Shown: piece after piece, positions 18,687 to 26,478 of the stretch
Layout: every line of letters begins with the position of its first letter
Position numbering within the stretch: the first letter of the stretch is position 1
Translations under genes and position numbers: made by a program
Assembly: GCA_001914235.1 (NCBI GenBank)
Contig: MQUF01000005.1
Coordinates: 176,001 to 240,000 of the forward strand
Direction: 5' to 3'
Origin: Desulfobulbaceae bacterium DB1
Lineage (GTDB): Bacteria > Desulfobacterota > Desulfobulbia > Desulfobulbales > SURF-16
Length of the DNA: 64,000 bases
Notes under the pieces: model-generated
Databases searched by the model: none
Seen by the model: only the letters and a program-made list of their open reading frames with translations
What the model was told of the DNA's origin: nothing

Positions 18687-20935
18687 TGGAAGACTTACGA
18701 AAACGCCTTCTCAAATGTGCGGAACGCATTACCTATCTGATCCAGATCAGGGATGGCATGGAATGGGGCAACCTGGCCGGTCTGCAGGAGAAGCTTGAAA
18801 ATATCAAAAACTCATTCTACGACGTTGCCGAGGATGAGCTGCAGAAGCAGGTGCGGACTCTGGAGGAAAGCATCTCCTTTCTTGAGCAGCGGTGCGAGGA
18901 AAATCTTTCCCCCATGGAAAGGGTGCGTATTGTCCGCAGTCCGCTCCGTTTCACCCTGCAGGATATTCTTGAAAATGTCTATGACGATTTCACCGAACTG
19001 GGAGGCGAGGACGAGGCAAGTATTGATCCCTCCATGGTGGCGGCCAAGGCGACTATTGTCCGCCGGGTAAAAAACAGGAATTTCACCCAGCAGGTCATGG
19101 TCATCGGCCAGGAAAAGGGGCATGGCGAGGAATACCGCAACGGCGGTTCCTGTATGCCCTGGGGCAATGAAAAGGCGCTGCGGTTCATGCAGGTTGCCCA
19201 GACGGAAGGGATCCCCATTCATTTTTATATTTTCACCCCCGGATCATTTCCAGTGGAGGACTATCCCGGCGCGGGCCAGCAGATTGCAAGGAACCTTTAC
19301 GCCATGACCAAGCTGCGAGTGCCGATGATTTCTGTGATTTCCGAAGGTGGTTCCGGCGGCGCCGAGGCAATCGGCCTCTCTGATTACCGCATGATGTTTT
19401 CTCATGGTTATTACTCGGTTATCTCGCCGGAAGGCGCGGCCGCCATCGAGGGCAAGGTCAAGGAAGGCGACAAGGCTCCTCCGGAACTGGTTGAAGCCTG
19501 CGCCAAGCGCCTCAGGATCACGGCCGCGGATAATTTTAAACTGGCGACCATCGACCGCATCATCGATGAGCCGCTCCTGGGGGCCAAACGGGATGATTTC
19601 GCCTTTTTTAAAAGGGTGAAATTCGAAATGATCCGGGCAACGGATGAAGTTGTCCTGAAAACCAAAAGTCTGCGCGCCTTCCGTGCCTATGAGTTGAAAC
19701 TGAAAAAACATGAGGAGATCAATCCCGAAGATCATCTCATTGATGTGTCCTGGGATCTTAATGAGGATGAGGTAAAGCGCCTGCTGCATCTTCGTTCCCG
19801 CAAGTACCGGGAAATGGCCCTGGGCGGGTTCCGCGAGAAATCAACCCCTTTCGCCGACTTTTTTCATAATGTGAAAAAGGGGACCAGCAAGCTCTATTAC
19901 AGCTTCCGTTATGATATTCTGCGCAGTCAGCACAAGCAGGTCAAGCAGGTGATCAAGGATGTTTCCGGCGAGGGTTCGGTGCTGCTCAAGCAGGTTTCCG
20001 CTCCCATTGCCGCCGCCTATGACTTTATTGCCAGCAAACAGAACGGCAGACTGTCCAGGGTTCCTGTTGCCGGCCAGCAGAGCGTCGCCCTTGAATTCGG
20101 CGACATCTATACCAGCCCGCTGGCCAATGAAGACAGGACCGTCACCTGCCCCAATGCCGCGAAGTACGGCTGCAAGGATCTCTGGGTTCCTGACCTCTAT
20201 GGTGAATTCTGCGGCGTCTGTGAAACATGCGGGCACCATTTTCCTCTCGAATATCAGTGGTATTTGAAGCATTTGTTTGAGAGGGACTCCATCAAGGAGT
20301 TTAATGGGGATATTGCCTCCGGGAATCCGCTGGCCTCTCCCGGATTTGAGCAGCGCATTGATGCCGCCAGGAAAAAAACTGGCCGGCGGAGCGCCATCAT
20401 CACCTTTGAGGCCAAGGTCATGGACGTTGATGTGGTGGTCGCCATGTTGTACAGCGACTTCCGTAACGGCACGGTGGGCTCGGCCGAGGGCGAAAAATTC
20501 GTGCGGGCCTGTGAACTGGCCAAGCTGAAGCGCAGACCGTTGCTTGCCTATGTCCATACAACCGGCGGCATCCGTATTCAGGAAGGAACCCTGGGAGTGG
20601 TGCAGATGCCCAAGTGTACCATGGCGGTGAGGGAGTATGTGGATTCCGGCGGTCTTTATATCGTTGTTTATGACAATAACTCCTATGCCGGACCGGTGGC
20701 GAGCTTTCTGGGATGCTCGTATTATCAGTTTGCCATCCGTTCCTGCCGCATCGGCTTTGCCGGCCCGCGGGTTATCCGCGATACAACCGGCGATGATATC
20801 CCGCCCGGCTATCACAGCGCCAAGAATGCCCTGAAGCGAGGGCATGTGCATGGGCTCTGGGACAGAAGGGAGTTCAGACGCAACCTGCATAAGGCGCTTC
20901 TGACCATGGGCGGCAGAAATTTGTATTACCGTTAG
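18686..20935 (+). CDS. Fused acetyl-CoA carboxylase carboxyltransferase (AccA-AccD order)
   Basis: A 749-residue fusion of both carboxyltransferase subunits, moving the carboxyl group from biotin to acetyl-CoA. Residues about 1-95 are a coiled-coil start like AccA. Residues about 96-330 carry the alpha-type crotonase fold (ILENVYDDFTELGG, GEEYRNGGSCMPWGN, ISEGGSGGAEAIGLSDY, YSVISPEGAAAI). A linker of about 120 residues follows, then the beta-type part with a cysteine cluster (CPNAAKYGC, then CGVCETCGHH), TTGGIRIQEG, and GFAGPRVIRDTTGDDIP. The alpha half comes first. The cysteine spacing (C-x8-C and C-x2-C-x2-C) is not the standard AccD CxxC...CxxC ribbon. It is one base from accC. Confidence 0.87.
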   Translation: MEDLRKRLLKCAERITYLIQIRDGMEWGNLAGLQEKLENIKNSFYDVAEDELQKQVRTLEESISFLEQRCEENLSPMERVRIVRSPLRFTLQDILENVYDDFTELGGEDEASIDPSMVAAKATIVRRVKNRNFTQQVMVIGQEKGHGEEYRNGGSCMPWGNEKALRFMQVAQTEGIPIHFYIFTPGSFPVEDYPGAGQQIARNLYAMTKLRVPMISVISEGGSGGAEAIGLSDYRMMFSHGYYSVISPEGAAAIEGKVKEGDKAPPELVEACAKRLRITAADNFKLATIDRIIDEPLLGAKRDDFAFFKRVKFEMIRATDEVVLKTKSLRAFRAYELKLKKHEEINPEDHLIDVSWDLNEDEVKRLLHLRSRKYREMALGGFREKSTPFADFFHNVKKGTSKLYYSFRYDILRSQHKQVKQVIKDVSGEGSVLLKQVSAPIAAAYDFIASKQNGRLSRVPVAGQQSVALEFGDIYTSPLANEDRTVTCPNAAKYGCKDLWVPDLYGEFCGVCETCGHHFPLEYQWYLKHLFERDSIKEFNGDIASGNPLASPGFEQRIDAARKKTGRRSAIITFEAKVMDVDVVVAMLYSDFRNGTVGSAEGEKFVRACELAKLKRRPLLAYVHTTGGIRIQEGTLGVVQMPKCTMAVREYVDSGGLYIVVYDNNSYAGPVASFLGCSYYQFAIRSCRIGFAGPRVIRDTTGDDIPPGYHSAKNALKRGHVHGLWDRREFRRNLHKALLTMGGRNLYYR

Positions 20936-21025
20936 TCTCACTGGTCTCGTTAGTCTTACTGGTCTTATTAGTCCGACCAGTGAGACCAGTGAGACCAGTG
21001 AGACCAGTAAGACGAGCGAGACGAG
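20933..21025. repeat. Inverted array of 9-bp tandem repeats
   Basis: About four and a half units of a YRGTCTYRY-type 9-mer (such as TGGTCTCGT) are followed by about five and a half units of its complement (ACCAGTGAG, three perfect copies). The array can fold into one hairpin of about 40 bp. The first repeat unit contains the TAG stop of the carboxyltransferase gene. The last GACGAG sits where the ribosome-binding site of the carrier gene is expected. It fills the whole gap between the two genes. Confidence 0.85.
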
Positions 21026-21028
21026 AAA

Positions 21029-21679
21029 ATGCTGGAAGATGAAATAGATTACGATGAAGTGTTGCGGGTATACCGTTCCGATCCCTATGGGTATGTGGAT
21101 ATTTGCGCGTCCCATACCGGCCAGGTTCGCTTTCATGTGAAGCTGGGCGACAAGGTCGAGGGCACCACCGGCAAATGGCATCATATACCCGGCACCAAGC
21201 TTTGCGTTCTCACCCGCGAACGGAACAACAAGCCGATTCTCTCCACGTCCAACGGGGTTGTTTCCTTTATCCGGGATGATCTCGAAGGACAGTTCGTCGA
21301 GGCAGGTGAAAAGGTCCTTACCATCAAACACCCTTTGAAGAAACGGGAAATTATTGAGCAGATTCTCCGCAAGGTTTTGCTGCCCTTTGTCGCACCGGAA
21401 AGGGCCAAATACTTTTTCGCCATGGAGATACAGGCCAGGATTGAAAAGTTCGGCCAGCGATCCGTTTCCGTCAAACCGGGTGACGAACTCTTTACCATGT
21501 CCCTGATGAAACGTGATACCCCGGTCTATTACCAGGGAACCCCGGGCATCATTCATTCCGTTTATTTTCAGCCCGGTGTTTCGCTTGAACAGGGTGAACC
21601 TCTGGTCGGCATCTGTCCGCCGGAAAAGCTTCCTCTCATTGAAAAAATCATCACCCGCGTCAAGGCGGAATGGGAGTAG
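21029..21679 (+). CDS. Biotin carboxyl carrier-like protein, two lipoyl-type parts
   Basis: A 216-residue protein. Residues about 20-100 resemble a barrel-sandwich (biotinyl/lipoyl or HlyD-type) fold, with CASHTGQVRFHVKLGDKVE and LEGQFVEAGEKVLTI. Residues about 145-195 form a second one, with VKPGDELFTMSLMKRD and QPGVSLEQGEPLVGI. The second part has a methionine-lysine pair (M160-K161) where ordinary carriers have EAMKM, so K161 is the likely biotin site. It lies about 55 residues from the C-terminus, further than the usual 35. Its place between the fused transferase and a biotin ligase supports the carrier role. The family is not one I can name. Confidence 0.75.
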   Translation: MLEDEIDYDEVLRVYRSDPYGYVDICASHTGQVRFHVKLGDKVEGTTGKWHHIPGTKLCVLTRERNNKPILSTSNGVVSFIRDDLEGQFVEAGEKVLTIKHPLKKREIIEQILRKVLLPFVAPERAKYFFAMEIQARIEKFGQRSVSVKPGDELFTMSLMKRDTPVYYQGTPGIIHSVYFQPGVSLEQGEPLVGICPPEKLPLIEKIITRVKAEWE

Positions 21680-21714
21680 GTATCAATTGATGCTGAATAA
21701 TTGGCAATTGAAAA

Positions 21715-22659
21715 TTGAAATCCGCTGATCATCCACAGTCCCCGTTTCCCACTCCTGCTGCTGTTCACAGCTATATCACCACCCACGAAATTCCCGCCCG
21801 CTGCCGTCACCTGCCGGAAAACGAGGTGCGCGCCGTTTTCCGCTACGGAGCCATCGTCGGCTCGCTCATACACCCATTCCCCCGTCTGGACCGGGGGATG
21901 GATGAGGCCCGCCGCATCATTGACGGTTATGAAAAACAGCGGCGTTCCTTCCCGAGCGGCATGGTGATCCTGGCTGAAACCCTGACCGGCGGCAAGGGGC
22001 GTTTCCAGCGATACTGGCATGCGCCGCCGGGCGGGGTCTGGATGACCATGGTCCTGGTCAACACCCTGCTGCCCGAGATTTCCCGGCTGCTGCCGCTGGC
22101 CGCCGGCGTCGCCTGTTGTGAAACCATGAGGAATTTCGGGCTTGATGCCCATATAAAATGGGTGAATGATGTCCATGTCGGCGGCAGAAAGGCGGCGGGC
22201 ATTTTGCTGGAAACGTTTTACGGCAAGGAGTTCGGGGAGGAGTACATTCTGATCGGCGCCGGCCTGAATGTCAATAACCGTCATTTCCCGCCGGAACTGG
22301 AAAACATGGCTGTTTCCATGGCAAGGCTCCTCGGTCGCGAACTTGATCTGCAACTTTTGATTACCGATCTGTTGGCGAAATTTGCCTGGAATATCGGGCT
22401 GCTCTGCCGCCGGGAGGAACACCTGCTCGCCGAGGGGGAGTTGTTGCCGGCAATGGCGGGGTCGCCTCTGCTTGATCGGTGGCGCAGTCTCAGTGATTCC
22501 ATCGGGCGCCGGGTGCTTTTCGGCTATGATGTGCAGCTGCGGCCCCAGTTTGAAGCGCGGGTGGTCGGCATTGATGATGATGGCGGTCTTCGATTGCGCA
22601 CCCTGGAGGATGATGTCGAGGTCACCGAATATGGCGGAGAGATCGTTTATCTTGATTGA
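21715..22659 (+). CDS. birA: Biotin-[acetyl-CoA-carboxylase] ligase (BirA-type catalytic domain)
   Basis: It activates biotin to biotinyl-AMP and attaches it to the carrier lysine. The 314-residue protein has the biotinyl-AMP loop as GGKGRFQRYWHAPPGG, then KWVNDVHVGGRKAAGILLE, IGAGLNVNN and a C-terminal SH3-like domain (GRRVLFGYDVQL...). The N-terminal 90 residues are not the DNA-binding helix-turn-helix of E. coli BirA and are not recognised. The start is uncertain: TTG at 21715 is the first usable codon and no ATG occurs before the catalytic domain. Position directly after the carrier gene suggests a dedicated ligase. Confidence 0.85.
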   Translation: MKSADHPQSPFPTPAAVHSYITTHEIPARCRHLPENEVRAVFRYGAIVGSLIHPFPRLDRGMDEARRIIDGYEKQRRSFPSGMVILAETLTGGKGRFQRYWHAPPGGVWMTMVLVNTLLPEISRLLPLAAGVACCETMRNFGLDAHIKWVNDVHVGGRKAAGILLETFYGKEFGEEYILIGAGLNVNNRHFPPELENMAVSMARLLGRELDLQLLITDLLAKFAWNIGLLCRREEHLLAEGELLPAMAGSPLLDRWRSLSDSIGRRVLFGYDVQLRPQFEARVVGIDDDGGLRLRTLEDDVEVTEYGGEIVYLD

Positions 22660-22695
22660 TCGCGGATTATTGATTTCGGCTTGCGGGTTGGAAAA

Positions 22696-23538
22696 ATGAC
22701 AGCCGGCGCGTGCCCTCGGGTTTCCGTCATCATCCCCACTTGGAACCGGGCACGATTGCTCGGCAAGGCCGTTGATTCGGTGTTGTCCCAGTCGCTGTCT
22801 GATTTTGAACTGATTGTCGTCGATGACGGCTCAACCGACGATACCCCGCGCCTGCTCGCCGGCTATGGCGCCGCACTGCGGGTGATTCGCCGGGAAAATC
22901 GGGGACCGTCCGCAGCGCGCAATACGGGTATCAGTGCGTCTTCCGCGCCGTTTGTTGCCTTTCTCGACTCGGATGACCGATTCGTGCCGGAGAAACTTGC
23001 CATCCAGGTCGCGGCCATGGAGGCCCGCCCCGACCTGCTCATCTCCCATACCGACGAGATCTGGTACCGGCGGGGTGAGCTGCTCAATCAAAAGAAAAAA
23101 CATGCCAGGCCGGAAGGACTTATTTTTGCCCAATGCCTTCCTCTCTGTGTGGTCGGGATGTCCACCGTCATGGTGCGTCGGGAGTTTTTCGATACCGTCG
23201 GTTTGTTTGACGAGGAACTGCCCTGTTGCGAGGACTACGATCTGTGGCTGCGGGCCGCCGTCACCCTGCCTTTTCTCAAGATCGGCGAACCGCTCACCGT
23301 GAAGCACGGGGGGCGGCCTGATCAGGTGTCCGTCCAGTACCGGATGGGCATGGACCGGTTCCGCATCCGGGCCATTGTCAAGGTGCTGCACAATCCTCAA
23401 TTGACCGAAGCCCAACGAGGCCTCGCCCGCCAGGAACTGATTCACAAATGCCGTATCTACGGCAACGGCTGCATCAAGCACAACAGACCGGAGGAGGGCC
23501 GTTTTTATCTTGATCTGGCGGAATCGTACCGGTTATAA
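22696..23538 (+). CDS. Family 2 glycosyltransferase
   Basis: A GT-A-fold enzyme that transfers a sugar from a nucleotide donor, probably to a surface polysaccharide or glycolipid. The 280-residue protein starts MTAGACPRVSVIIPTWNRA and shows VVDDGSTDDTP, SAARNTGI, FLDSDDRF (the DxD metal site) and CEDYDLWLRA (the usual ED catalytic motif). The C-terminal 60 residues are basic. I prefer ATG 22696 over TTG 22681 because the family begins a few residues before VSVIIPTWN. The gene follows birA by 36 bases but is not functionally tied to biotin. Confidence 0.88.
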   Translation: MTAGACPRVSVIIPTWNRARLLGKAVDSVLSQSLSDFELIVVDDGSTDDTPRLLAGYGAALRVIRRENRGPSAARNTGISASSAPFVAFLDSDDRFVPEKLAIQVAAMEARPDLLISHTDEIWYRRGELLNQKKKHARPEGLIFAQCLPLCVVGMSTVMVRREFFDTVGLFDEELPCCEDYDLWLRAAVTLPFLKIGEPLTVKHGGRPDQVSVQYRMGMDRFRIRAIVKVLHNPQLTEAQRGLARQELIHKCRIYGNGCIKHNRPEEGRFYLDLAESYRL

Positions 23539-23705
23539 ACCGTCCAGGCAAGGCCGGGCAGCAGGAAAAGCAGGGCGAGACGCACCGCCACCACCCTGGG
23601 GTTCACCCCATTGTCCAGCGCCGCGCCGGTAAAATAGGTGGAACAGCTTAAAATCAGATAGACGCCCGACGCGACAAAGAAGCTGACGGCAATTGGGCGC
23701 GACAT
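23505..23705 (-). CDS. Small two-helix membrane protein (66 aa)
   Basis: MSRPIAVSFFVASGVYLILS begins a protein with two hydrophobic segments (about residues 5-22 and 38-55) and a basic end. The composition fits a real inner-membrane protein. It overlaps the end of the convergent glycosyltransferase by 34 bases. A GGAG lies about 14 bases before the start. No family is recognised. Confidence 0.5.
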   Translation of the reverse strand: MSRPIAVSFFVASGVYLILSCSTYFTGAALDNGVNPRVVAVRLALLFLLPGLAWTVYNRYDSARSR

Positions 23706-23888
23706 GGCGTGATTGTTTTCTCCGAAATGCCCGACAATGAAAAGGTTATTTTCGAACGGCTCCTAAATGGTTGAATGGTTGAGAAGGCCATGGTAACAAT
23801 AGAACGTGAACAGAGCAACACCTCAAGCGAGTCCTGATGAACTATTTAACCTCTATCCCAGTCAATTCACTACCTAGCGGGGGAAAAA

Positions 23889-24899
23889 ATGAATAAACCT
23901 CTCGGCATAACCGTTATCCGGCATATCGTTGACAGTCAGCGTCTGCACCCTGAGGCAACCGGTGATCTTTCCGGACTCTTGAATGAGCTGATCGTTGCCG
24001 GCAAGACCATTTCCGCCGAAGTCAACATGGCAGGGCTGGCCGACGTGCTCGGCATGTCCGGCAAGATCAATATCCAGGGGGAAAAGGTCCAGAAACTTGA
24101 TGAATTCGCCAATAACACCATCAAGAAAAGAATGGCGCGCAGCGGCTATCTCTGCGTGATGACTTCCGAGGAAGAAGAGGATATCATTCCCGTGGATGAC
24201 GGCTATGAAGGGAAATATACCCTGGCCTTTGATCCCCTGGACGGCTCCACCAATATCGATGTCAATGTTAATATCGGCACCATTTTTTCCGTGCACCGGC
24301 GGCGTTCAAGCGGCGGCCAGGGCGGCAGGGAGGATCTGCTGCAGAAGGGGCGGGACCAGGTGGCGGCCGGTTACATTCTTTACGGTTCCAGCACCATGAT
24401 GGTTTTCACCACCGGCGAAGGGGTGCAGGGATTTACCCTTGACCCCAGCGTCGGTGAATTCTACCTCTCCCACCCGGATATCCGGACGCCTCCGCGCAGC
24501 AAGTATCTCAGTGTCAATGAAGGAAACAGCAAATATTGGCCGGAGAACGTACGGCGCTACATTGACTCGCTTAAAGAAGAAGACAAGGAAAAAAAGCGGC
24601 CCTACAGCTGTCGCTACATCGGTTCCCTGGTGGCCGACTTTCACCGCAATCTCATCTCCGGCGGCATCTTCGCCTATCCCAGGGACAGCAAAGATTCGAA
24701 AAAGCCTTACGGCAAGCTGCGACTGCTTTATGAAGCAGCCCCCTTTGCCATGCTTATCGAGCAGGCCGGCGGCCGCGCCATCACCGATGACGGCATCAAC
24801 ATTCTTGATATCGAACCCACTGATCTGCACCAGCGGGTGCCGTTGATTATCGGCAGCAAGCTCGATGTCGATGAGGCGGAGGCGTTTTTGAAAGGATAG
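23889..24899 (+). CDS. fbp: Fructose-1,6-bisphosphatase, class I
   Basis: The gluconeogenic phosphatase making fructose 6-phosphate. The 336-residue protein has the metal-binding blocks MTSEEEEDI and FDPLDGSTNIDVNVNIGTIF, GYILYGSSTMMV, and the substrate block RYIGSLVADFHRNLI followed by KLRLLYEAAPFAMLIEQAGG (ends KLRLLYEAAP and IEQAGG) and ITDDGINIL. Length and order are normal. The ribosome-binding site GGGGG sits 6 bases before the ATG. It stands alone, with a convergent kinase gene downstream. Confidence 0.97.
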   Translation: MNKPLGITVIRHIVDSQRLHPEATGDLSGLLNELIVAGKTISAEVNMAGLADVLGMSGKINIQGEKVQKLDEFANNTIKKRMARSGYLCVMTSEEEEDIIPVDDGYEGKYTLAFDPLDGSTNIDVNVNIGTIFSVHRRRSSGGQGGREDLLQKGRDQVAAGYILYGSSTMMVFTTGEGVQGFTLDPSVGEFYLSHPDIRTPPRSKYLSVNEGNSKYWPENVRRYIDSLKEEDKEKKRPYSCRYIGSLVADFHRNLISGGIFAYPRDSKDSKKPYGKLRLLYEAAPFAMLIEQAGGRAITDDGINILDIEPTDLHQRVPLIIGSKLDVDEAEAFLKG

Positions 24900-24956
24900 C
24901 TGGAAAACGTCCGGCAAGGCAAAAGAGGAAGGGCGGGGGAAGCTGGAACCCGCTGA

Positions 24957-26219
24957 TCAGCATGTCCGGGGAACAGGCAGGTGTACCGTGAACGTCGTCC
25001 CCTTGCCCTCCTCGCTTTCCAGGGAAATTTCTCCTTTGTGCCTGCCGATGATCTCCCGGACGATGCTCAGCCCCAGGCCGGTGCCCAGCCCATCTTTTTT
25101 GGTGGTGAAGAACGGTTCGAATATCTTTTCCCTGAGTGGTGGCGCGATGCCGCAACCGGTATCGCTGATCGCGACGGACAGATGGTCGTTTCCCCGGAAG
25201 GTGCGGATGGTTATCGTGCCCCGGCCTTCTATGGCGTGCGCGGCATTGACCAGCAGGTTGACGAATACCTGGCCTATCTGGTTCGGGTAACAGCTGATCA
25301 GGGGGATGTCGCCGTATTCCTTTTTCACATCAGCCTTGTACTTCAATTCATTCCAGGCCACGGTGAGCGCGTTTTCCAGGCAATCGTTAATGTTGACGTT
25401 GCCGCAGCAGTCCTGTCCTTTCCGGCTGAACGACTTCAACCCTGCAACGATTCTACTTATTTTTTCCACCCCTTCAAGGCTGTCTGCAATGACTTCCCTG
25501 CTGTCTTCCAGGAGAAAATCAATTTTGAGTCTTTTCTTTTCCAGCAGCAGCGCGGCGCGTTGTTCTTCCGGCAGCAACGGGAGGCAGTCAGTGAAAAGCC
25601 GGTGGTATTCATTGATGCGTCCCAGATATTTCGACAGCGTGCCGAGGTTGCTGCCGATGTAACCGGTGGGGTTGTTGATTTCATGCGCCACCCCGGCGGC
25701 AAGATGGCCGATGGTGGCAAGTCTTTCCTGATGAAGCAGTTGTTCCTGGGAGGATTTGAGCTCTTTGCAGGCCCGTTCGAGATTCTCGGTTCGTTCCCGC
25801 ACCTGCTGTTCCAGTGAATCTCGGTATACGCTGTTTTTTCTTTCAAGTTCCATGCGGCGCAGTGCGTGTTCCACATAAATCAGCAACTCGTTTTTTTCAA
25901 AGGGCTTTATCAGATAGCCGTGGATGCCCAGTTCCATCGCCTTTTTGGCAAGATGCGGATCATCGATACCCGTAATCATGATGACAGCGGTATTTTTGTC
26001 TTTTTCGCGCAGTCTTTGCAGGACTTCCAACCCAGACATTTCCGGCATGACGATGTCCAGCAGAATCAGGGGAACATGCTGCGCGTCAAAAAGAGCAAGG
26101 GCCTCGTTGCCGCTGCCGGCGGTTAAAGAGCGATATCCCGCTCCCTCAAGCCAGCGGCAGGCGATATTGCGGAGCGGCTGGTCGTCATCGACAACCAGAA
26201 TTGTCGTGTTGGTGAGCAT
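24957..26219 (-). CDS. Receiver-histidine kinase hybrid
   Basis: A soluble 420-residue signalling protein. An N-terminal receiver domain (residues 1-125, VVDDDQ, phospho-acceptor D in LLDIVMPEMSG, K in LIKPFEK) leads through a coiled coil (130-165) to a kinase core. The phospho-accepting histidine is in [13 protein letters not shown], the N box in FVNLLVNAAHAIEG, and the G boxes in DTGCGIAPP and GTGLGLSIV. With the receiver first, it probably changes kinase activity when phosphorylated by another kinase. Its kinase core closely resembles those at 32462-34192 and 40650-42332, suggesting local duplication. Confidence 0.92.
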   Translation of the reverse strand: MLTNTTILVVDDDQPLRNIACRWLEGAGYRSLTAGSGNEALALFDAQHVPLILLDIVMPEMSGLEVLQRLREKDKNTAVIMITGIDDPHLAKKAMELGIHGYLIKPFEKNELLIYVEHALRRMELERKNSVYRDSLEQQVRERTENLERACKELKSSQEQLLHQERLATIGHLAAGVAHEINNPTGYIGSNLGTLSKYLGRINEYHRLFTDCLPLLPEEQRAALLLEKKRLKIDFLLEDSREVIADSLEGVEKISRIVAGLKSFSRKGQDCCGNVNINDCLENALTVAWNELKYKADVKKEYGDIPLISCYPNQIGQVFVNLLVNAAHAIEGRGTITIRTFRGNDHLSVAISDTGCGIAPPLREKIFEPFFTTKKDGLGTGLGLSIVREIIGRHKGEISLESEEGKGTTFTVHLPVPRTC

Positions 26220-26338
26220 GGACAGCCTTATTGGGGTTTTATTACCAGGGAAGTTCAGTCGTTTTGCTGCACTGTCCCCTTTAATCCGTCATTCCATCCG
26301 GGCGGCTTGCGCACTGCCGTTCCGCTGCCGTGCAGGTG

Positions 26339-26370
26339 CCCCATGGCGGAAAGTATTTTTCGCCATGGGG
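26339..26370. repeat. 10-bp perfect inverted repeat
   Basis: CCCCATGGCG (26339-26348) and CGCCATGGGG (26361-26370), separated by 12 bases. It lies in the divergent region between two kinase genes. It lacks a T-run in either direction, so a protein-binding site or an mRNA hairpin is more likely than a terminator. Confidence 0.6.
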
Positions 26371-26478
26371 TGACGAACTGTTATAAAATAAAATATTACC
26401 ACATTCATGCAGCAATTGTGGTATCTTTTTTTTATGGGGAACGACAAAAAAATGCCGAGCATCCTGTAATTCCTCATT

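Noticed and set aside
20933..21025. CRISPR-like array
   Set aside because: Units are 9 bp with no spacers and they invert midway; it is a hairpin-forming tandem repeat.
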